Source of the DNA: Atrichornis clamosus
Taxonomy: Eukaryota > Chordata > Aves > Passeriformes > Menuridae
Assembly (NCBI GenBank): GCA_013400975.1
Contig: WBMZ01011578.1
Location: 17,501-81,500, forward strand
Length of the DNA: 64,000 bases
Direction: 5' to 3'
Both the position numbers and the translations under genes were made by a program. Positions within the stretch are counted from its first letter, which is position 1; every line of letters starts with the position of its first letter. Shown in pieces: positions 50,091-62,942 of this stretch. The notes beneath the pieces are model-generated. The model was not told the DNA's origin. It searched no databases and was given only the letters and a program-made list of their open reading frames with translations.

Positions 50091-53000
50091 AGAATCTGTG
50101 AGCAAAGGGATTTAGCAGCATATGAAAAATCATGCTAAAGAAATACCTTTGGCAAAAATTTCATCACTTAACCAGTGACAACTGGTTTGGAGAGCTAAGT
50201 TAGACAAGAAAAAAGAAAAAAAAAGAGAAAGAGAGCTGAAGATCTGTAAGTTTGCCTACAGAGGCAGTAAGACCAACTCTCAGAGTGTAATTTTTTTCTG
50301 TTTTAATACTCCTAATTAGCCTCTCCTGTACTTTTAAAATGCACACATAAACATCCAAAAACCATCAGCACTGCGCATTTAACCAAATTGTATTTCATTG
50401 GGCCATATGAAAAGATGCTATCTCTCTGCATATTAAAAAAATTGGAGTATTGGGGTTTACACTTCCCTCTTCCATCTCCCTGTGAAAGATATATTTTATC
50501 AAGCTCCAGTATACATACAATAACTATGGTTATGTAGTTATATTGCAATATATCATATTTATATTTCCAGAAGATAAAATATCTAAAGATTAAATGTATT
50601 GAAGCATTGATCTTGGTTTTACATATGCCATCAGCTATCAATAATGTGCCTTTAGTCCTTCTTTCGTCTGGTGTTTTTTCAGAAGGAAGAAGCAAGAATC
50701 AGCATACCTTGAACCAGCACGCGAGGCACACGTGTGGGCAGTGGTGGTGGAGGGGGCATAAAAGCTGTTGCAGTATCCATTAATTTTTAACTCTAACCTT
50801 TTAAATAGGTTGGGTGGCATTCCACCCATTTTGGAAACCTATACAAGAGCGGAACAGCGTTTGAGTCAGTCAGTGTAGGTTTATTTTATAGCCTAGAACA
50901 TTTAGATTCAGTAGAAAAAAGCTCTTAAATCAAAGATGAATCTGACAAGAACCACCTAATTAGTTCTCTCACACATAATTCCACTGATGATTCAGCTGAC
51001 TTACTACAGAAAGAAGTGTTTTTCAAGTGCTAGAAATTTTGTAAAATCAAAGGCATCAAGGAAAATTATGGAACCTAACTCACCTATTTTGTACCTTTTC
51101 ACCTTGGAGTTATAACAATCAGAAAAACGCTTCATGCACGTGAACAAGAGATAAATATTTTTAATCCCTTCAGGAGAGAGTAGGGAAGACCACAGTTTTT
51201 CCTACTTTGTCATGTATTTAAGAAAATATCTGACAAATGAAAGGAAGCACAGTAGCATATATGCTTTATGGATATGCACTCAGGTCATACAAGTCCCTCT
51301 GAGTCTCAGGCACAGAGAGCCCTTTTAGATGAAAATGGGGTGACATCAGTTTCCCCACGCAGAAGTCTTGTCTCACCATTGCATATGAGCACCTCCAACA
51401 TCCTGATGTCACTCGTTTAGAAGGGATAGCAGAAAGAGAACTTCTCTCTTTTGGCTGGTTTAATTACCCCAGCAGGATGCCAGGCCAGACGAGATGGGGC
51501 TTGTAGGTTCACTGTACTGTATGTATTTCTGATAAATGGGAAAAGAATAGATGACCTGGCAGAAGGCTCAGACAATAACATGTGATTTACAGGACATGAA
51601 TGCAGCTACTATAAGATTTATCTGACAGCCCTCTCCGATAGTGGACTGTTGAGTATCCGATGGAATGATTTCTAGTCTGGAAAGTCTGCTACTGAGTAGC
51701 CATACACATTATTTATTTATTAGATGTTTTGGGTTGAAACCATTTTTAAATGATGCACTTCACAATGCTCAGCCATAAATTTAGTTTTAAACCCTAGAAG
51801 GGAGGTAGTGTTATTGGAATGCGTGTCAGACTGAATTAGGATGAGCAACACAACGCTTTTATAAAGTGGCCTTGAATGCAACGTCGATTCTTTCAAAAAT
51901 GATATTAATGTCAAATAAGCAGGAACACTTTGCAGTAATATTAAATGAAGGATTCTTTATGTTTTGATAGATTTATAGAAATGTAAGTACACACACAGAG
52001 ACACGTCTCAAAATGTAGCGTGTCTATCGAAAAACACAACTGTTTTTGTCTTAGAAAAAGCCTTTTGTCTGTGTCTCAAACCACCTGTTTCTCTTTTTAC
52101 CTTGTGTTAAACAGAAAGCAATATATCAACACACAAACACTAAAAGACAAAATAAGGGTCTTTTTCCATATGCCTAAATATATGAAAGTTAAATGAGAGA
52201 AGAAATTAACCAGGTGTCACAAATAGTTTCAGAGAATGGTACCTCTTGAACTTTTTTTTAGATCACCTAGGAAAAAGCTTTATTTTCACAATTTCCTTAA
52301 AAAATTACTTGTGAGATATTATTATTCCATTTCCCACTTCTGAGAAAGAAACAACATATTTCAGCCACATATCTAAATGAACATCAGAAAAATGTCAAGT
52401 GTTTCAGAAAAACAATCCAAGCGCTTACATCATATCTACAATGTTTAAAATGAATTTTGAGAGGAGGTTATCATGAAAAACACCAAAGATTAATCAGAGC
52501 AATCTTTCAATTTCATAAAAGGATGGCTGACAAATTTGTGAAGTTTTAAATCAAATTTGCAGATACTTACTTTGTAACTGTGCCACATTATTTATGTGAT
52601 TAAAAACTGTTTTTTGACCTGATCTTTTGATCTTTGGCACTGCATCCTCTCCATCTCCTCTTAAAAATTAATTAAAATTTTAGCAAAAGGATATCACTTC
52701 ATTTCCCACCCTATCTTGCAGGGTAAAAAGAAAATAAAAAGAAAAGAAAAAAAAAAGAAAAAAAATCAATCAAGCTCAACCCCATCCCCTCCCAGTATCT
52801 GTAAAATGTCGGCTTGAAATTCAATTTCATATCTCTCAAGCTTTCATGTAGCAAAAGACAGTTCACTTCTTAACAAAATAAATCACTTCTGTGATTGCCA
52901 CGCTGACCTCTTTGAATTAGGAAAATTCAAAGTGAAAAATGTAATTATCACCCCAGAACAATCTGTATACATCTGGAGCTAATTTTAGATTCATTTCTCA

Positions 53001-54799
53001 CATCATTTTTCATATTCTGCCAAAAATTACAGCTGCTTTGTAACTTTAAAAAGACTTTGAGGTCTTTGTGACTTTATTGGTTTATTTCTACTATTTCACA
53101 AGGAACGACCTCAGTCCCCAGAACTTGCACTGCTAAGCAATCACGATAGCTTCAATTTGATTAGATTAGCATTAAGTGGCGTTGTGACACATATGACAAA
53201 TAGATGCATTAGAGCACGTCATTTATTCCTTATCCTCTCCACTTCCCAAAACCAAACAAGTGATGTACAGTACACAGCACAACATGATTTTAAGAAAGAT
53301 TAGATTACCCTACCCAAAAAAAAAGGGAAAGGTCAAGCACTAATTATTGATATAAGCAGCATGGATACCAAAAAACTAATTTTTTCAAATGGTAATACCA
53401 AGCTGTCAGACACATATTTAATACTCAGATTAGTTTTTACTTTAACACATTCCTGAATGAACAGTAAATCTGCATATGGATTTCTTGGTAGCAAAGATTC
53501 TTTTCTAATTTAAATCAGCTGCAAGTTCATATTCTAGAAGTTGTGAACAATGTTCACTTCCAGTATCGCCGTATGTAAAATAACAATCTCTAAATTCTGA
53601 AAGTTCCATAAGGAATATTAAATTCCTTTCAGGGTAAAACGATACTATATTTCCTGAGGAAGATGGAAAACTAGATGGGCAAAGTTCTAGTTACATTCAT
53701 TAATAATAACTTCACTAGAAAACATAACTACTCTTCACTAGTTCATTGTAAAATCTATTAGGTGTAATCTCCAGAAGTAATTGTTCTTATTGCACTTTAT
53801 TGACAATGCAGACTATTGATTTTTCACACCTTCTATGATTCTTTCATTTGTATTCATGAAATGTCTATCAGCACACTCTAAATAAATTTGGCAATATAGG
53901 CACTAAAACGAATAAATCGATGTGAAGAAACATTAATTTTGCATTATCCTTATTCGTCAGGCAAGCAAACCATAGGGGTTGTAAATGAAGGTCAAAGGTT
54001 TTGAAATGGGTCAGAACCCTTGACCTCCAGACCAATACCATTCCCATTAAAAAAGGCTATTTTAAAGTTTTAAGTGGGGGAATTTACTACCAGAAAGGTA
54101 TAATTTTAAGGCACCAAAAGAAAGGCTCAATAAAAACAGTCCTCCATTTAATTACAAAAAAAAAAGAAAGCAAGAAACCCCCCCAAAAAATCTAATTAAT
54201 ACAGCATATACAATTTTAAGAAAGTCCCTTAGGCTCTGTCTCCTTCTGAACCACAGGAACGTGCAATTCTCAAGTCCTTACATATCTAAAACCACTTTGC
54301 CTTTAGGAATGTAGAAGGTCCCAAACTGATGACAACCAGGGTTGCTTTCTTAAATTTTCCTCAAATTCTTAGTACTTGTCAAGTCAATTAAGAATGACAG
54401 GGTTTCAAAAGTATTTATCACTCATTTCACAACCTCTACACAAAAGGAAAAATTCTATTTAGCCCAGAGGATTCAGCACGTCAAGATGCAGAAATCAATC
54501 TGTTTCTTTAACTTTAATATTTTATTGATCCTATTTTATCTTACAAAAACGACAACGTAGAATTATGTAGGCACACCATCTTCAAGGTTATGTAAATGCT
54601 CAATAGCAAGGTAACATAAACCCATTTGAATAGATGCAATTACTTTGGGAGTTTTTAATCAAAAGGCCTTGTATGTTATCTTTTTATTTATCTATTACAC
54701 AAGAACCTAAATTAAGAGTCAAATTTAAAGTAAAATTTTAACTATACTGTCCATTGTGTTCAAACACAGCACTTTCAGACATTGTTACTTAAACCTCAC

Positions 54800-54861
54800 C
54801 TGAGAGCAAAGGAGCATCACCAGCTCCACCACTGAACTGCTGGATTTCATGCATACAAGAC
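54800..54861 (-). CDS. LRBA: LRBA coding exon (LVCMKSSSS...LLCSQ)
   Basis: This 62-nt exon encodes two completing bases plus 20 codons. The minus-strand acceptor is a strong pyrimidine run ending CCTTTTATAG before GTCTTG, and the donor is TCTCAG/GTGAGG. The leading GT joins the A left by the exon at 57050-57183 to make a serine, giving GTSLVCMKSSSS. The exon continues SVVELVMLLCSQ. Three serines after MKS fit LRBA. It ends in phase 0, matching the exon at 35711-35775. Confidence 0.92.
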
Positions 54862-57049
54862 CTATAAAAGGAAAAAAAAAAATAGGTCAATGCATGCTTA
54901 TATGGCACTAGCTATTAACACAAACTATTTTGAAGTGCAATAGATTAGAAGCATTTTGACAAACAAAGGAAAACTGAAATTTCCATACCACTTCCAGTTC
55001 AATTTTGTACTTTATCGGCACAAAACAAAATATGTGAGAGGTAAATCATAAATTCCATGCCTTCCATCTGAAAGAAGCAGCTAATAGCAATACTTCCCTC
55101 CATTATTCACAGTTTCATAAATGTTTGTATGTATGTCAAAATGATCAGAAGTGTGGTTAACATATGTTATATTAATCCACTGTATCTACATTTTGCTATT
55201 TCTTGAAGGATTGGGTCATTATATATGCAGAGAAGGGAAATGGCTTTATGACCTTTGCTTTCTCCATTGCACGTTCTCCTTTCAGCCCCCAGCTATCAAT
55301 CAAGTTTCCATTTTGTTTCATGGCAGCAGACATCCCAAACACTCTTATTAGTACTTTGACCCTTAACCCCACACTAAACCTAAGCAGAAGTGCAAGCAGT
55401 AACCTATTATATATTTTCAGCTGTTTATAAACTAATTTGACTATTATTATTTGTATTCACATTTTGGTTTGGGTTTCTCTGTAACTAGAGTTTAGGCCCA
55501 AAAATTGGTTTTGTGTGTTTATTTTTGTCTACACAGTTCATACATTCCCAATGATTATCCTGCCCTTTTTTTTTTTGGTCAATCCATGAAATACTCATCT
55601 ATCCATGTATATAGCTGTATGACAGTCAAAATACTTTGAACTGGATTATTTTTTATCTTCAGAGAAGAAAAAATGTAACTAAAATGAGATATTTACTTTC
55701 CTGGCAAATAAAGCTTTGAGAAAAATTGCTTTTCTGGGGTAATTTATTAAATGGATGAAGTAAATTTGTTCACAAGGCAGCTTCTATTAAAATGTTTATC
55801 AGCTTTTTGAGTCTCAGAGAAGGCCATTTGTACACCTCTTCCTTCCATTTCTTCCTATTCCGGGTAAGCAAGCTAAACTAAATAACTTTAATTTCAGTGA
55901 TGTTTAGTGAAGTCTCCATTTTCATATCAGCAGCCTTGAGTAAAACCCTTAGCAGCGTTTGATACTGTGTGTTTCTGACAATGTTCATATTCAGCACTGC
56001 AAACAGGATGACTGTCCTAATCCAAGAAACGAGTCGTTTCAAAAATGTTTTTAAAAGAACTTTCATTCCCTATGAAGAAACAAGATCTATTAGTGCAAAT
56101 ACAGCTCATGTGCAGGACATCAGCTCAAGTTAAACAACCATAAGATTCTCTCATGAGTGCCCTTTTCACTAGAAGCTGCAACAAGCTTGGACTCTAATTC
56201 AAGTCACTTCTTCAACTGGAGAAAACCTGCAAATTTCACTCTCAAAATCAGTGGACAAAGCAATTTGTATCAGCAAATTGAAAAACTGGTGTTGCTACTA
56301 AATTCACAGTGCTCCAATACACACGAATTTTTAAATTGAGGACATTGATGTCTGCATTGCAGAACTGAGCCTCAATTTTAAGCAGAGAGAAACCCACCAG
56401 CAGAAAGAAAACTCCATCGTCTCAATCATTTCATGCCAATCTTCCATCAGGAAGCCATAATCAGTTCTGTGCACATGAATCTTCATCTTCTCAGATGTAC
56501 CAGAGAATTCTACTCCAAACTGACAATGTATTCCTCTTACCTGTACGGCTCCCTTCCAATTAGAAAACAAAAAGCCCGAAGCAGACTCACATGCAAGACA
56601 TAGACCAGAACATGCTCCACTGGCATAATTCCCAAGAAACCTTCTGTTACAACATCACAGTAAAAATGTCAGGTCTTTGTACTCAACCTTCTGCACTATA
56701 TACTTTACTTTGTATCGAAGCGTTGACCCTGTTGTTCCTTCAAAGCTCACAAAACCCATTTCGTACACCAGACTCTATGGGACAAATCTCCAGGACAGCT
56801 GGAGAACTAAGGAAGAGACAACTGCAGCTGGTCCCACATAACGAGGCACGGGAAACAATGAGATAGACAAAATGAGGAGGCAATGACAATGACCTCAGAG
56901 GGCTCAAGACAGAAAGAACAGGAAGCAGTGAAATCCAGTGGACAGCACTGCTTGGAAAGGCAGGAAGAAAGTTCCTAAATAAAGAAATTTTGAGTCTCCA
57001 AGGTAAAACAAAGCACACAAAACCCCCATTTTTTGAAATGGAAACTTAC
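54862..57049 (-). other. LRBA: LRBA intron, 2.2 kb
   Basis: AT-rich intron with good splice signals at both ends. I see no recognisable repeat or gene. A poly-T tract lies at about 55566-55577. Confidence 0.85.
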
Positions 57050-57183
57050 TTGTACCTTCTATCAGCAACTCCTGCCCATGGCTGCCCAAAAGAGTCCGAG
57101 AAAGAAAAGGAGCAAAATCCACAAAAATCTCTCTCAGAAGTGGGGCAGCTTTTTCCAAAGCATGCTCAAGCCTGTCTGTAATA
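57050..57183 (-). CDS. LRBA: LRBA coding exon ([15 protein letters not shown]...LLIEGT)
   Basis: This 134-nt exon encodes one completing base, 44 codons and one trailing A. The minus-strand acceptor is TCTCTCTACTAG before TATTACAG, and the donor is GGTACAA/GTAAGT, a near-consensus site. The peptide begins [19 protein letters not shown], continues [13 protein letters not shown] and ends [12 protein letters not shown]. This is among the most conserved stretches of the neurobeachin/LRBA family and falls in the DUF1088 region. A second AG eight bases into the exon (TATTACAG) would shift the frame if used, so the upstream AG is the real acceptor. Confidence 0.94.
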
Positions 57184-57443
57184 CTAGTAGAGAGATACAT
57201 GTGATTAGCAACAAAAGACGTTACTGAAATTTTGTAAAAAGGAATATAGATTTTGACAATGTTTAAGTGCTATACATGTATAAGAAGGAATTAAGAATCC
57301 AACGCTCAATATTTTCCCAAACCTTCATTAGGTATTGAACATCAGCAAAAGAATATTCTTAAATTCTGTGGAATCAGAGTATCAACTGTAATATCAATAA
57401 TGTGAGCCACAGCACAGCTGTTCAGATCAATTGAAGAAGTTAC
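57184..57443 (-). other. LRBA: LRBA short intron, 260 bp
   Basis: Donor ATGAG/GTAACT at the 57444 border and acceptor CTACTAG at the 57183 border. Unique AT-rich sequence. It is far shorter than the neighbouring introns. Confidence 0.88.
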
Positions 57444-57522
57444 CTCATATTGGAGGCAGAATCCTCAGGCACTGAAGAAACTGTAGGAACAGATGGCAAT
57501 TTTGAATTAGATGATCCTCTTC
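57444..57522 (-). CDS. LRBA: LRBA coding exon, serine-rich linker (RGSSNSK...)
   Basis: This 79-nt exon encodes two completing bases, 25 codons and AG. The minus-strand acceptor is CTTTCTCTTGTAG before GAAGAGG, and the donor is AATATGAG/GTAAC. The peptide begins RGSSNSKLPSVPTVSSVPED and ends SASNM; its AG plus the next T makes the serine of SITDRLEH. It is a low-complexity Ser/Pro/Val linker typical of the variable segment that precedes the conserved block. Identity rests mainly on splice signals, phase and position, because the linker itself is poorly conserved. The upstream exon is outside the window. Confidence 0.85.
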
Positions 57523-57804
57523 CTACAAGAGAAAGTAATAATAAACAAATTATATAAGAAAACATTCCAGAGACTAGAAAACTGGACCAGAAACTAAAGC
57601 CTTGAGCTCAGCCTCTGGTTTTCAAAGCGTTGTGTGAGGACTAGGTAGAGTGTGAGGTACAACACCTCTTTGCACCTCAAGTGTTTTTTTCTGTAAGAGT
57701 CCTATTTACTTGCCTTCATATTTACCAGGCATGCCACGGCAAGCTTTCTAAATGTTGCTTTAGCACAAGTAGATAGTAATTCAAGGAAGTGTTGCAATTT
57801 ATTT

Positions 57805-57865
57805 TGTGAAGGAATTCAGACTAGACTGCAGTGATCCCTTCTAGTCTTATACACCATGATTCTCT
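57805..57865 (+). mobile_element. Old CR1-type 3' end
   Basis: GTGAAGGAATTCAGACTAGA, then CTGCAGTGATCCCTTCTAGT and CTTATACACCATGATTCT resemble the older CR1 subfamily tail (CAGACTAGATGATC...GGTCCCTTCTGGCCTT...ATGATTCT). It is diverged and short. Confidence 0.6.
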
Positions 57866-57935
57866 CTTAACAAATTTTGTAACACAGCCTTAGCAGTGAA
57901 TATAAACAACGTCTTACACCTTTAATATTCCTGTA

Positions 57936-57969
57936 ATGTGCAAATAATAATAATAATAATANATGTGCA

Positions 57970-58002
<33 letters not shown>
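57936..58002. repeat. (AAT)n microsatellite with internal duplication and one N
   Basis: The unit ATGTGCAAATAATAAT... occurs twice (from 57936 and from 57963), each followed by an AAT run of different length. The only ambiguous base of the window, N at 57962, sits at the joint, so array length here may be an assembly artefact. Confidence 0.9.
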
Positions 58003-58003
<1 letters not shown>

Positions 58004-61000
58004 TAAAGCCAAATGTTAATGTTTTAAAGTGTCTCTTTTGGTTACGGGAAATGTTCATCTAATTCCAAGTAATTTGCACAGAAAGCCCTTTATATTTTTG
58101 TCTAAAATGAAAATATATTTACATGAAAATCATGAAGAAAACAATGAGTGGGTATTTCCAACAGCCTGGCTTAAATTTTAGCAACCCTAGACCTCTGACA
58201 GAGACAGCTATGACAAAATTTTCCACTGCACTGCCAGTGTCATCAGCATGATAGCAGTGGTATAACCTCATTTATGAGTTATTAACTTTGCCACATCAAT
58301 TATTCAAAGGTTGATAGGGAAGACTAGGTCATTTATGTATCCTACACTTAAAAAAAAAAAAAAAAGCAGTTGTGTTATGTCAAATTGACACTACATGGCT
58401 CTCATCAGCACAGGAGGAATCTGAAAATATTAAATTCTGCTGTTCAGTATATAAAGAGAAATACAACCTCCATAGTGCAGTATGGATTGGTATTAGCAAT
58501 GATGAACAGGGGCCAAGCAAGACAGCCAGAGACTTCACAGATAGTTTCTGCCAGGATAGGAATGGTGACTCACAAATCTTACATTGCATTCCAAGCTATA
58601 GAGAGGAATGAATCTTAGCAGACAGGTTTCTGTGCATTTCCCAGGAGCATGACTGCTTCTAGTCCATCTGCAATCCTATCTCTTTCCACCCCTAGACCCT
58701 GTCCTATTCTCTTTCCTCTCACCTCGCCACTTTCAGATTCTTATGCTGCTGGAAAGGAGGGGAGGGGGAAAAAAAGGAAAAAAAGCATGAAAGAAGAGAG
58801 TTTAATCATTTCAGTTTGCACATCTACGTTAGCAAAGAAGTGACCCTTCTTAGAACTATAACTATAGAAAAATTCCTGATGGTCCCATCTACAACGGAGT
58901 CAGCTCAGTGAAATGCCACCTGTCTGGAAATCAGCTGCTAAGATCTTGAAACTCTCTACTAAAATGTGTCAACTGCAACTCTTCAAAGAATTTCAACTTG
59001 ACTGAAGTGAAATAGATTTGAAAAGAGATGGCGAAGACAGATCCCTGAGATAGCAAATTTATTTCTCCTGTCAAATTTCAAACTTCTGTGTGCCAGAATT
59101 TTGGAGCAGAACTTCCTCCAAGAAATGTCAGGGGTTTGTGGTGGGTAGTGGGTTTTTTTATTTTCTATCCAGAGAAGGTGTTTTTTTCTAATCTTGTTTC
59201 AAAGGCAACATAGAAATTAAAAAAATAAATTGTAGGATCAAAAGGATGCAAAGTTTTGCTCTTATTTCTTTTTCTTTCTTCAGAGGTAGGAGATATCTTT
59301 TTGAATGTGATTCATTTATGCTTTTCATAAATTCAGCCTGAAGCTCTTATGCTGACTGCTGTATGGGCATAATGGGGTCAGAAGGAAAATGAGTGGGCCA
59401 CACAGAATGAAGGGTAAAAAGGGGTGAACAAAGCCTTAGCTGAAAGCAAAGTGAAACGTGAATCTTCTGGGCATTGTATCCTAAATAATGTAGCTATAAA
59501 AGGCTAATCAAATATATATTCCTGAAAGTTTCAACAGCAATTGCAAGATTTTCAATATTTTCATGGATATAATTCCATTTCTTTAGTTTTCCACAGTCAA
59601 ACCATCAAAAAGTATTTTGGGTACTCCCAAAGGAAAAGCTGTCAAATGATGTGCTGAAAATTAGAACAGAGCCTCCTGCACAGAAAAACAAAACAAAGCC
59701 CACATAAGGCAACAAGCCACATGATTCAGCAGTTGTTTGTCAGATACTTAACAGTTACAATCTTTTTTTTCTTTTCTTTTCATTAAAACTTTAAAACAAC
59801 TATGTCATTTTTCATAATAAACTTTAAATAATTTTCTTAGAATACCAGCTTTCTCCCTAAAGCCCAACATCCCTATTCTCATTTAACAAGTCCCTCTAAC
59901 TTAAAAACACCGTGAAGTCCACATGCCCATGGAATTACAGGCACACACTGTAAGGGGAAATCAGCACATTGATCCAGGTAGCCCAGCGTAATACCAAATT
60001 GAAATGGCATACAAAGTCTTCAAAACAAGGAAGTCCTCTCACCACGCAGATTCTGCAAGCAGAATGACTTGTTATAGAAATGCTCTCATGCTTTTTGACC
60101 ACATCTAAAATCTGTGACCAGTAATTCACTGCATATTGGGTATGGTTCTAAAGTCACTAGTATACACAACTAAAATCACACCCTATTAAATGCAAGGATC
60201 ATTTTATCAGGATAAAATTTAACAGCGCAGCATAGCAGCACAAGTTTTAAAATTAAACGAGATGAAAAAATTCTATGCAATATTTAAGTCATCAGCAAAA
60301 TAAGTGAAAGAAAAGTTAGGGAAAAAAATCAAGGGAAACATCTGCAAGGACAATGAAAGGGCATAACAGACATCATGAAGCTAATAAAGAAAAGCAGACT
60401 CAGTCTAGGATAACTCGGCTTATTTGCTCTTTGTTTTATTTTTTTGGGATGGGTTGGAGATATCTTGGTTTTCTGTTTTTTCAACAAAACTGGTAAAAAT
60501 AGTGTGAGGGGGAGGTAAAGGAAATCACTGACAACACAGGACATGATCATTTTTTCTTCTAGAAATAAAAACAAACTGTGCAAAGCAGATTAGGTATAAA
60601 TATAAAACTGTGAAGTTTTAAGTTAAAATCAAGTTTTAAATATAGACATAAGAGAAAAAGCGCTGATAATTTGAGTTTGACAAAGCATAAGGCAGGCACT
60701 GATATAAACTGATATTCTTTTTGAAGATTACGTAGGGATATTTATGGTCTGAATTTCTTCATGCTTATCAACACCTAAATCCACATTCCAAACTCAGATA
60801 TATTTCACTAAAAGGGGTGAATCTCAGATTTATCACAGCTGAGAATTTCAGGGTTTTTTCAATGAGATTAGGCATAGTGATTTTTGCATGCAAATTTTGT
60901 TTTGCGAAAGTACGTTTTTTACTTTCTTTAACTCAGAGGTGGCTTTTTATCCTACTTTTTTTCTGCCTTTAGTGAAAAAGATGAAAATACTTCAGTAGCA

Positions 61001-62942
61001 TATTTTCATCCACAATACACATGTGGGTAAGTGCAGTAGCTACTTCAAACATGTGGAACTAAACTGACTTATCTCTTCCTTATCCTTTCACTGATAAACT
61101 GGCTCCTTCAAACTGACAGTTTTACAGACATTTGCAAGAACATAAAAGAAAATGCAAATAGATCATCTGTCTAGCACCCTTACAGTGAAACCTTATTGTT
61201 TATTCAAGGTCCCCAAGGGTCTAAACAAATAGTGTCTCTAGCAATAAAATATTGTTAAAAAACTCCTTGTGCAAGATGCTCAACGTCTTTTCATACACAC
61301 TTACAAAGTACACTGGGCAATGCACAAAGCAGTACATGATGATACACTTTGTGAGGATGGAGATGAGGTACAAAAAACACCCCAGAGTTGAATTAAATAA
61401 CCATACCTCTTAATTTTGTACAACAGACCTATCCTACATAAATACACCAGTGGCCTTTGTGAAAGAGATATCTTGTAAAATAATGAGCTCATTCAAAAAT
61501 ACACTTCCTGGGCTGGGAGTGCACAATGCAAGACTACAATGAAAGGTTTTACAAGCTAATATAAGGGATCTGTTACATAAACACATCTGTAGGCTAAACC
61601 AAAACACATTTCATGAAACAATGGTGAAAACTTCTCTTAAAAGAAGTGGTTTTAAAACAGTTTTTACACTGACATAGTAGTAAGCCACTTCCATTGCATA
61701 TCATCAGCATTTGAGATTTTTTAAAGTGTCATTCTGCAACTCCTGTCACTGTTAAGTTGGAATTCTCTTTGAAATAATTACCATAATCCAGTGAATTGCT
61801 TGAACAACCTCTGCACTGATGGTAACTCACTTCACGATCATTTTTCTTACTTTAGCTTGTCTCCTGCTAATTTATTTTATTGCATGACTTCAAGTTTGTT
61901 TTCACCTATGTATAAAAATCAATGAATATCATTCATCTTTGCAAAACAAGCTAACTGTCGCGAAGCATTTACATTTCCCTACGTATAGGACTAGAATTCA
62001 GGAGTCACAACTCCATTATTATCTCCTGTTACTGCTTATTCCTGTGTTTCTTCCAAGCATTCAGCTCCTTTTTCACCTCAGCCTTTGACATGGCCTTGTT
62101 TACAACTTCACAATTTGAGGAATGGCTTGCCCAAAGAAGGAAAAATCCTGTAGGCTACTCTGTGTGAATCAGAGGCAAAACAAGTGAAACTCCAAGAACT
62201 TCACGTAGGAAGGGGAGGAGGCAGGCAACAGAAACTGGGTGGAATTTCTCAGTGTTTTCTACATTCAGAACATCAGTCAGGGCAAGAGACAATTCAGTTC
62301 TGCTTTCCACAGACTTTCCATACTTCCCCTTCATAAAACTTGTATTTGAGTAACCATTTGGAAACTGAATAGTGAAAGCCTCAAGATTGCATTCTTTAGA
62401 GTGAAGCACTAATAAAACACATGTGAAATCCTTTGAGTACATAAACAGAGAAACTTAGAGCATCAGAGAAAACAGTGGGAGTGCAAACTGCAAAACACTT
62501 TAAAAAAATTCTCACCACTTCAGAACATTACAGCTGTAATGGAAACATTTAAGAGGAAAACTAACTGACAAACAAAAATACAGACATCCCGCTGGCACAT
62601 TCACAATAGCTCAGGCAGCTCTGCCAAGTCCTGCCTGTCCAAATATTAGTCTTGTCTTAGCAGTAGCCCTTCCTGAACACAGCATGTGTAAAACCTCTGC
62701 GTCAAATCTCACATTCAGCCTGTGAGACAACCCGAGGAACAAACAACTCCAGTGAATTCCTCCTTCTTAGATTAATACTAGCAAATATGCTCTTTTGTTC
62801 AATACCACCCTCTGCAGTAGACATTACACAATTAGCTCAACACAAGCCACCAAGCTTTATCTTTTCCATTCATTTCCAAGATTCCAGCAAACCAACAACC
62901 CAACTATCAGCCATCAGCAACATACTGATGGGAAAGTTCAGA

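Larger units (their letters stand above)
35776..54799 (-). other. LRBA: LRBA intron, 19.0 kb
   Basis: It contains two short plus-strand CR1 ends (39862-39937 and 44187-44260), several perfect hairpins (37135-37165, 45395-45409, 50048-50090) and purine-rich simple stretches near 50200 and 52730. Long blocks around 41160-41640, 51300-51960 and 52880-53240 read like conserved non-coding DNA. No second gene is supported. Confidence 0.85.

Noticed and set aside
56591..56866. 91-codon plus-strand ORF near the LRBA exons
   Set aside because: No domain, antisense to an intron of a well-supported gene, and of a length expected by chance.
56990..57227. Plus-strand ORFs over 57050-57183
   Set aside because: They are shadows of the conserved minus-strand LRBA exon.
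36..57522. Assignment of the exons to NBEA rather than LRBA
   Set aside because: The family match is clear for both, but [27 protein letters not shown] and TATQLIQKII are the LRBA variants as I recall them, while NBEA differs at each of these places.
61301..61400. Possible LRBA exon ending ACTTT/GTAAGT
   Set aside because: The donor looks good, but the upstream peptide is not LRBA-like and the frames contain stops before any suitable acceptor.
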